Source: DASXRU01 sp039933315 (lineage in GTDB: Bacteria; Acidobacteriota; Blastocatellia; Pyrinomonadales; Pyrinomonadaceae). Taken from it: a stretch of DNA of 6,287 nucleotides. Shown here one piece after another: positions 1 through 4,253 of this stretch. The translations under genes were made by a program, and so were the position numbers. The notes under the pieces were generated by a model, which did not search any database, was not told where the DNA came from, and saw only the letters and a list, made by a program, of their open reading frames with translations. The stretch covers positions 1-6,287 of the forward strand of contig JBDTOI010000223.1 in the NCBI GenBank assembly GCA_039933315.1. Reading direction: 5' to 3'. Numbering within the stretch: the stretch's first letter is position 1; each line of letters begins with the position of its first letter.

Positions 1-87
1 GGCGGCACTCCGTGGCCGCCCCTCTCTTAGCCGTGGGACTTGACCCCGTTAACTGCGGTAGGGGCGGCCACGGAGTGCCGCCCCTAC
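1..87. repeat. Inverted pair of GC-rich palindromes (REP/REPIN-like)
   Basis: Bases 1-23 and 60-82 are perfect 23-bp inverted copies separated by a 36-nt spacer. The right copy is itself a palindrome: 58-68 (GTAGGGGCGGC) pairs perfectly with 77-87 across an 8-nt loop. The left copy is cut by the window edge. Two palindromes in opposite orientation around a short spacer is the architecture of REPIN/BIME elements, which are mobilised by RAYT transposases encoded elsewhere. Assignment to that class is inference, since no other copy of this sequence lies in the window. The element ends one base before the first candidate start codon of the next gene. Confidence 0.75.
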
Positions 88-90
88 AAT
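85..90 (+). promoter_or_regulatory. Candidate -10 box at the repeat edge
   Basis: TACAAT matches the -10 consensus at five of six bases. It straddles the end of the palindrome and the ATG at 89. A start of transcription about 7 nt downstream would fall at or near the third ATG (98), implying leaderless translation. No convincing -35 hexamer lies 16-18 nt upstream (that stretch is the GC-rich palindrome arm), so this is weak. Confidence 0.2.
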
Positions 91-1105
91 GATGCCTATG
101 AAGAGTTTCCTGAACACCGCAAACTTAACCCGCACCGAGCTCGACGAATTGATCGACTCAGCTGTGCGTTTCAAGAGTGAAGAAGATCAAACGAAGCCCC
201 TCGCCGGCAAATCTATTGCGCTGGTCTTTTTCAATCCTTCCCTGCGCACGCGGGCCTCTATGCAGGTGGGAATTTACGAGCTGGGCGGGAATGCCGTAGT
301 GCTGGAACCGGGCGGGACTAGTTGGACTCTGGAACATCGCGACGGCGCAGTGATGGATGGCGACAAGACGGAACACGTCGAGGAGTTTGTGCGAGTGCTG
401 GGTCGCTACTGCGCGGCCATTGGCGTACGCACCTTTGCCGCCCTCAATGACTGGAACGAAGAGCGCACTGATCCGATCCTTAACGCGTTTGCCAAATACT
501 CCGAAGTGCCGTTGATCAACCTGGAGTCAGCCATGCATCATCCCTGCCAGTCGATGGCCGATATGATGACGATTCGCGAAAAGCTCGGCGCCGGGAAGAA
601 ACGGGTCGTATTGACCTGGGCCTGGCACCCAAAGCCCCTGCCGATGGCAGTGCCCAACAGTTTTGCCCTCGCTGCCGCACAGATGGGGCATGATCTTACG
701 ATTGCACATCCGCCTGGTTATGAGCTGGATAATGATCTGCTGCAGGAAATGATGGGGCAAGCGGAACGAGCAGGTGGGGGACTGAGGATAATCAATAGTG
801 TTGAAGAAGCATTTAATGGGGCCGAGGTGGTTTACGCCAAGAGCTGGGGCGCTAAGCAGTTTTACGGTGAGGCGGCCAGCGACATTGCCGAGCGGGCCCA
901 GTATCGACAGCGGTGGATCGTGGACGAAGAGAAGATGTCGCGCACCAACCAGGCAATCTTCATGCACTGTTTGCCTGTGCGTCGAAACGTGATCGTTACC
1001 GACGGCGTGATAGACGATACCGCCTCAGTCGTAATTGATGAAGCAGAGAACCGCTTGCACATGCAGAAGGCAGTACTCTCGAGCTTATTGTCCGGAGAGA
1101 ATTAG
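89..1105 (+). CDS. argF': N-acyl-L-ornithine carbamoyltransferase (acetyl- or succinyl-ornithine; argF' type)
   Basis: Transfers the carbamoyl group of carbamoyl phosphate to an N-acylated ornithine, giving N-acyl-citrulline for arginine synthesis in the cytoplasm; the family is trimeric. The 338 residues match its usual length. The N-terminal carbamoyl-phosphate domain has SLRTR at 51-55 and HPCQ at 151-154. The C-terminal domain has WHPKPLP at 179-185, HCLPVRR at 293-299 and ENRLHMQK at 320-327. The acyl-ornithine branch, not classical ArgF, is indicated by the WHPKPLP segment and by MDGDKTEH at 89-96. At the specificity residue (Glu92 in Xanthomonas acetyl enzyme, Pro90 in Bacteroides succinyl enzyme) this protein has Thr94. 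PLPMAVPNSF and FMHCLPVRRN resemble the succinyl enzyme, while Lys327 matches the carboxylated Lys302 of the acetyl enzyme. Substrate is therefore undecided. Starts at 89, 92 and 98 are possible; the third (MKSFLNT) best matches the family N-terminus. No Shine-Dalgarno is visible. argB follows on the same strand. Confidence 0.93.
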   Translation: MMPMKSFLNTANLTRTELDELIDSAVRFKSEEDQTKPLAGKSIALVFFNPSLRTRASMQVGIYELGGNAVVLEPGGTSWTLEHRDGAVMDGDKTEHVEEFVRVLGRYCAAIGVRTFAALNDWNEERTDPILNAFAKYSEVPLINLESAMHHPCQSMADMMTIREKLGAGKKRVVLTWAWHPKPLPMAVPNSFALAAAQMGHDLTIAHPPGYELDNDLLQEMMGQAERAGGGLRIINSVEEAFNGAEVVYAKSWGAKQFYGEAASDIAERAQYRQRWIVDEEKMSRTNQAIFMHCLPVRRNVIVTDGVIDDTASVVIDEAENRLHMQKAVLSSLLSGEN

Positions 1106-1196
1106 CCGCGGATAAACGCGGATGGCCGCGGATTCAGGAATAGTCAGTTCTAATGCCTTAGGATCTGATCCGCGTTTATCCGCGTAAATCTGCGGC
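1106..1196. repeat. Inverted arrays of a 10-bp unit (CGCGGATNNN) filling the argF'-argB gap
   Basis: Three head-to-tail units of form CGCGGATNNN lie at 1107-1116, 1117-1126 and 1127-1136. Three more lie on the opposite strand at 1194-1185 (first unit CGCAGAT), 1184-1175 and 1174-1165. Two units of each array form a perfect 17-bp inverted repeat, 1107-1123 with 1168-1184. The element begins directly after the argF' stop codon and ends about 11 nt before argB, so any argF'-argB transcript would carry a long stem-loop there. No T-tract follows the stem, so it is not a standard rho-independent terminator. Confidence 0.75.
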
Positions 1197-1207
1197 TCAA
1201 ACAAATT

Positions 1208-2119
1208 ATGAGCGAAGCCACCAACGAAGTCGGTAATCAACTACGGCTCGACCTGCTGCGCGAGGCCCTGCCATACATTCAGCGCTTCCAGGGCCAGACT
1301 TTCGTCGTCAAACTCTCAGGGAAGGCCACCGAAGATCCTAACAACTTGAGCTCGCTGGCTGAAGAGCTCGCCTTGCTTCATCAGGTTGGCATACGGCTTT
1401 GCGTAGTGCACGGCGGTGGTAAACAACTGAGCGATCTGGCGTTTCGAATGGGGATCGAACAGACAATCATCAATGGCCGGCGCGTCACTGACGACGCCAC
1501 CCTGGAGATGGCCAAGATGATTTTTGCCGGCACAATCAATACCGACATTCTCGCAGCCTTGCGCAATCGCGGCGTTGAGGCGGTGGGCCTCTCCGGAGTC
1601 GACGGCAACATCGTCCACGCCGAACGACGTCCGCCCAAAGAGGTCTTGAATCGTGAGACGGGGACGCGTGAGCACGTTGATTTCGGACATGTCGGAGACA
1701 TCCTGGAGATCAACGCGCGCTTATTGATGTTGTTGCTGGAGCACGGCTACCTGCCGGTAATCTCTTCGCTGGGGGCCGACGCCGAGGGTACGGTTTTCAA
1801 CATTAATGCTGACACCGTCGCGGCAGAAATCGCTATTCAGTTGAAGGCCGAGAAACTGATCTTAATGTCGGACGTGGATGGCATTTACCTGCAAGCCGGC
1901 CAACCGGAATCGAAGCTCTCCCGGCTGACGGCGAGCGAGGCCGAGGCGCTGATACGGGACGGCAAAGCCACCGGCGGCATGATCCCGAAGTTGCAAAGCA
2001 TCACCACTCTGCTGTCGCGAGGAGTGCACAGCGCCCACATCCTCAACGGCAGTTTGCGCAACGCATTGCTCTCCGAAGTTTTCACCGACGAGGGCACCGG
2101 CACCATGATCGTGGCCTAG
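1208..2119 (+). CDS. argB: Acetylglutamate kinase family (N-acyl-L-glutamate 5-kinase)
   Basis: Phosphorylates the gamma-carboxyl of N-acetyl-L-glutamate with ATP, the second step of arginine synthesis; cytoplasmic, amino-acid-kinase fold. The 303 residues show the catalytic Lys35 in KLSG (most family members have KxGG; KLSG also occurs in UMP kinases), the glycine-rich HGGGK at 68-72, NGRRVTD at 89-95, GLSGVDG at 127-133, FNINADT at 197-203 for acyl-glutamate binding, SDVDG at 221-225, and GGMIPK at 256-261 with the nucleotide-side lysine 261. An extra N-terminal helix (about 8-27, containing EALPYIQRF) and the C-terminal LLSEVFTDEGTGTM (287-300) are features of the hexameric, arginine-inhibited kinases, so feedback inhibition is inferred. 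The ATG at 1208 has no clear Shine-Dalgarno; the gene sits about 100 nt behind argF' and is probably cotranscribed. If the partner enzyme uses succinyl-ornithine, this kinase would need to accept N-succinylglutamate. Confidence 0.96.
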   Translation: MSEATNEVGNQLRLDLLREALPYIQRFQGQTFVVKLSGKATEDPNNLSSLAEELALLHQVGIRLCVVHGGGKQLSDLAFRMGIEQTIINGRRVTDDATLEMAKMIFAGTINTDILAALRNRGVEAVGLSGVDGNIVHAERRPPKEVLNRETGTREHVDFGHVGDILEINARLLMLLLEHGYLPVISSLGADAEGTVFNINADTVAAEIAIQLKAEKLILMSDVDGIYLQAGQPESKLSRLTASEAEALIRDGKATGGMIPKLQSITTLLSRGVHSAHILNGSLRNALLSEVFTDEGTGTMIVA

Positions 2120-2122
2120 TGG

Positions 2123-2173
2123 CACAGACTTCAGTCTGTGATTCTACGACTGGCACCACAGACTGAAGTCTGT
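2123..2173. repeat. Paired ACAGACT palindromes after argB
   Basis: Two short palindromes face each other. At 2123-2140 the arms CACAGACT and AGTCTGTG flank TC; at 2158-2173 the arms ACAGACT and AGTCTGT flank GA. The second copy is the reverse complement of the first, giving a 17-bp perfect inverted repeat (2124-2140 with 2157-2173) around a 16-nt spacer. It starts four bases after the argB stop codon. There is no T-tract, but the structure could stall or protect the 3' end of the arg transcript. It is unrelated in sequence to the palindromes at 1-87. Confidence 0.75.
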
Positions 2174-2181
2174 CCACTCTG

Positions 2182-2247
2182 CTAGAACTTGAACCGCACC
2201 GCCAGTTGGATTTGGGGCGCAATAACCGAAAACAGCAGTGCCGGTAT
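2182..2247 (-). pseudogene. Possible relic: C-terminal end of an outer-membrane beta-barrel protein
   Basis: Read on the minus strand, the bases before a TAG at 2182-2184 encode a tail ending APQIQLAVRFKF. Hydrophobic and polar residues alternate strictly (I, L, V, F, F) and the last residue is Phe, the C-terminal beta-strand signature recognised by BamA in porins and TonB-dependent receptors. An in-frame TAA lies a few bases upstream of the readable segment (about 2251-2253), so only about 21 codons remain and no start codon is attached. I infer the eroded 3' end of a receptor or porin gene; chance cannot be excluded for so short a segment. Confidence 0.35.
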
Positions 2248-2306
2248 GTTTTATTATTTGCTTTTGCCTGCCTGCTGCTCGCTGGAGCCGTTAACCACGC
2301 TCGAAA

Positions 2307-2885
2307 CTAACCGTAAGGCGACTTTGGTAGCTTGCTGTCGCGATCAAATTGCGGATCTTCATGTTCCGGGATCGGATCGTCAGGCCAGTCCTCGGCCCAC
2401 CGTTTGCGCCATTCTGCGTCAGCGTAATACTTCAGATAAATCTGGTTGTCCTCGTCGCTGCCACTGCCGGTAAGATCGATCATGTAGGCATAGCCCGGGT
2501 TCTCAGGAAAGAGCGTGGCTTCCTCGCGCAGGGCGTCATCATAAAGATACTGATACAGCTCGCGGTCGCTGAGGTGGTTTGTGTGCAGCAGGTAAGCCCC
2601 CAGCGAGGCCATTCGCTGAATGATTTCCATAAGCTTGATATCCAGGCTGGCGTCGTCCAGTGTTTTCGGGGAAGGCACCTGCATTCCTGAGTTTGCCAGC
2701 CACTGCGACAGTGTTATTGCTTCCGCGGTTTCATAGGCCAGCACCTGCTTTAGAAACTCTTCCTCCAGGTCGGCGGGCATGTCCTCAATACTGGAGGAAA
2801 TACCACCAAGTTTTTCCAGCTCGGCCCGCAATGCCTGGATTCGTTTCTCCTGGTTCGGCTCGTTTTCGATGTTCGTAATTGTCAC
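2307..2885 (-). CDS. Uncharacterised acidic soluble protein
   Basis: I do not recognise a function. The GTG at 2885 is preferred because AGAGGAGA (2899-2892) sits 6 nt upstream; another in-frame GTG at 2927 would add 14 residues but has no ribosome-binding site. The 192-residue product has no signal peptide or membrane segment. Residues 10-28 look helical or coiled-coil (EKRIQALRAELEKL), followed by an acidic helical part (36-65) and a segment with HTNHLSDRELYQYLY at 101-115. The C-terminal half has LTGSGSDEDNQIYLKYYAD (138-156), then WRKRWAEDWPDDPIPEHEDP (159-178) and DRDSKLPKSP near the end. The dense His/Asp/Glu and aromatic motifs look like those of a conserved family of unknown function that I associate with Planctomycetes and Acidobacteria (from memory, unverified). 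It is convergent with argB and divergent from tilS, so probably a single-gene transcript. Confidence 0.8.
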   Translation of the reverse strand: MTITNIENEPNQEKRIQALRAELEKLGGISSSIEDMPADLEEEFLKQVLAYETAEAITLSQWLANSGMQVPSPKTLDDASLDIKLMEIIQRMASLGAYLLHTNHLSDRELYQYLYDDALREEATLFPENPGYAYMIDLTGSGSDEDNQIYLKYYADAEWRKRWAEDWPDDPIPEHEDPQFDRDSKLPKSPYG

Positions 2886-2891
2886 AGCGGA

Positions 2892-2899
2892 TCTCCTCT
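2892..2899 (-). promoter_or_regulatory. Ribosome-binding site deciding the GTG start at 2885
   Basis: On the minus strand AGAGGAGA is followed by a 6-nt spacer and GTG. It is the clearest Shine-Dalgarno in the window and argues against the in-frame GTG 42 nt further upstream. Confidence 0.75.
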
Positions 2900-2974
2900 G
2901 GGTGGGAATGTTTCGGGATTTCAACACACGTCTCGATCAAGAGACTGCAGCTCTCATTCTTTTGAAGTCTAACG

Positions 2975-2980
2975 TATGAT
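2975..2980 (+). promoter_or_regulatory. Candidate -10 box for tilS
   Basis: TATGAT (five of six consensus bases) lies six bases before the GTG at 2987. A transcript starting the usual 6-7 nt downstream would begin at the start codon itself, a leaderless mRNA. No good -35 is seen 16-18 nt upstream, so support is weak. Confidence 0.25.
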
Positions 2981-2986
2981 GGCTGG

Positions 2987-4078
2987 GTGAAACAGAGACC
3001 GACCCGATCACCTCGCGCACAGAAGATGACAAAGTTTTTGCAGGGGCTGTTGGCCGAATGGCAGCGCTTGGAATTGTCTTTGCAAAATGCGGAAGTGATT
3101 GTGGCGGTATCTGGCGGGGTGGATTCAACAGCCCTGTTGCTGGCACTCGCCGGGCTGATTAGGGCGAAGAAGTTGGATGTGAATTTAACTGTGGCCCACC
3201 TGGATCACGGGCTGCGAGGAAACCTTAGTAAAGACGATGCCCAGTGGGTAAGAGAACTCGCTGAGAAGCTTGGGTATCAATCCGCAGTGGGCCGCGTCGA
3301 TGTGAAAAAACGCGCCGGCAAGGCGGGGGATAATCTTGAGCAGGCTGCCCGGCGGGCCCGGTATGACTTTTTATTGAAAGTAGCGCAGAAGAAGGGGGCG
3401 CAATTCATCTTAACCGCGCACACAATGGAGGATCAGGCCGAGACAGTGCTGATGAACCTCCTGCGCGGCAGCGGTATCGACGGCCTGGGGGGCATGGAAC
3501 CGGTGCGTCTCCTCAGTAAGAAGGACAAGATAATGCTGGCGCGTCCCTTGTTGCGCTGGGCACGCCGGGCGGACACGGAAGCGTACTGCCGGGAAAGCGG
3601 CGCCGAGTGCAAGACTGACGAGATGAATTTCGATGAGAAGTTTCTTCGTGTGCGGGTGCGCCGTCAGCTGCTGCCCCTGATGGAAGGCTTTAATTCTCGG
3701 GTGGTTGAAGCGCTTTCACGCACGGCCCTGCTTCTGCGGGAAGACGCGGTGGCCCTTTCACTCGTTGCCGAAGAGCTGTTGGAGCGCGCCACCGAAAAAA
3801 CTCAGGCCAAAGACCCTTCGGCCAGGGATGTTAAGAACAAAGTGCCTTCCCTGCGCGTAGAGATTCTGGCAAACGCGCAACCCGCTTTGCGTTTGCGTAC
3901 ATTGCGCCACTGGCTCGCCGCCGGGCGCGGAGATCTGCGACGATTGGAGCTGGTTCATGTTTTGGCCGTAGAGCAGTTGCTAAAAGGGAGCCGAGGCGGC
4001 CGGGTGGTGGAGTTGCCGGGTGGGGGGCGCGTTTCCCGCCAGCGAGGATTGCTACAGTTTCATCCTAAATCACCCTGA
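2987..4078 (+). CDS. tilS: tRNA(Ile)-lysidine synthase
   Basis: Attaches lysine to C34 of tRNA-Ile(CAU) using ATP, changing decoding from AUG to AUA and identity from Met to Ile; normally essential, cytoplasmic. The 363 residues contain the N-type ATP-pyrophosphatase P-loop SGGVDS at 42-47, HLDHGLRG at 71-78, the NLEQAARRARY helix at 116-126, and TAHTMEDQAET at 143-153 followed by LLRGSGIDGL at 158-167. DEMN at 211-214 and RVRVRRQLLP at 221-230 close the catalytic domain. A helical middle region (about 235-330), interrupted by a polar charged linker at 268-287, precedes a short remnant of the C-terminal domain (RGGRVVELPGG, 337-347). At 363 residues it is shorter than the E. coli enzyme (about 430), mainly at the C-terminus. 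The start is uncertain: GTG 2987 or ATG 3026; neither has a clear Shine-Dalgarno. It diverges from the minus-strand gene and is followed by ftsH after 170 nt, a frequent pairing in bacteria. Confidence 0.95.
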   Translation: MKQRPTRSPRAQKMTKFLQGLLAEWQRLELSLQNAEVIVAVSGGVDSTALLLALAGLIRAKKLDVNLTVAHLDHGLRGNLSKDDAQWVRELAEKLGYQSAVGRVDVKKRAGKAGDNLEQAARRARYDFLLKVAQKKGAQFILTAHTMEDQAETVLMNLLRGSGIDGLGGMEPVRLLSKKDKIMLARPLLRWARRADTEAYCRESGAECKTDEMNFDEKFLRVRVRRQLLPLMEGFNSRVVEALSRTALLLREDAVALSLVAEELLERATEKTQAKDPSARDVKNKVPSLRVEILANAQPALRLRTLRHWLAAGRGDLRRLELVHVLAVEQLLKGSRGGRVVELPGGGRVSRQRGLLQFHPKSP

Positions 4079-4224
4079 AAATGCGAGCACGATGAAATTG
4101 CGCGTCAGTATTTCAAGCGTTTTGGCATTGCCCGGTTGAGGGCAGCTTCGTGGCAGCGGAATGCATCTTAGATCGGCGCCCAGGAGGCTCGGAGCAGGGA
4201 AGACGCTTCGGAAAGCACTTGGGA

Positions 4225-4253
4225 GAGACAGGCAAGCTGATTTAAGGTATGAT
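4225..4253 (+). promoter_or_regulatory. Probable ftsH promoter overlapping the first ATG
   Basis: GAGACA at 4225-4230 (four of six -35 bases) and TATGAT at 4248-4253 (five of six -10 bases) are separated by exactly 17 nt. The predicted transcript start is near 4260, downstream of the ATG at 4249. If real, that ATG is not on the message from this promoter, and translation must begin further in, most simply at TTG 4276. Confidence 0.45.

Noticed and set aside
527..967. Minus-strand open frame inside the carbamoyltransferase gene.
   Set aside because: Fully overlaps a well-supported enzyme gene and shows no coherent protein features.
1106..1196. The repeated 10-bp units as a CRISPR array.
   Set aside because: Units are 10 bp with no spacers of regular length and appear in both orientations, unlike CRISPR repeats.
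2123..2173. The ACAGACT palindromes as an intrinsic terminator for argB.
   Set aside because: There is no T-tract after either stem; a role in 3'-end protection remains possible but not as a standard terminator.
2189..2690. Plus-strand open frames at 2189-2473 and 2349-2690.
   Set aside because: Antisense to a minus-strand gene with a good ribosome-binding site; compositions look like frame shadows with no domain.
3647..3661. TilS has RVRVR where many homologues have RNxIR.
   Set aside because: From memory, Val at this site also occurs in actinobacterial TilS proteins, and all ATP-site motifs are intact, so I do not treat it as loss of function.
4092..4139. A 15-codon open frame between tilS and ftsH, considered as a leader peptide.
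   Set aside because: No Shine-Dalgarno, no regulatory codon run, and no paired stem-loops downstream; expected by chance.
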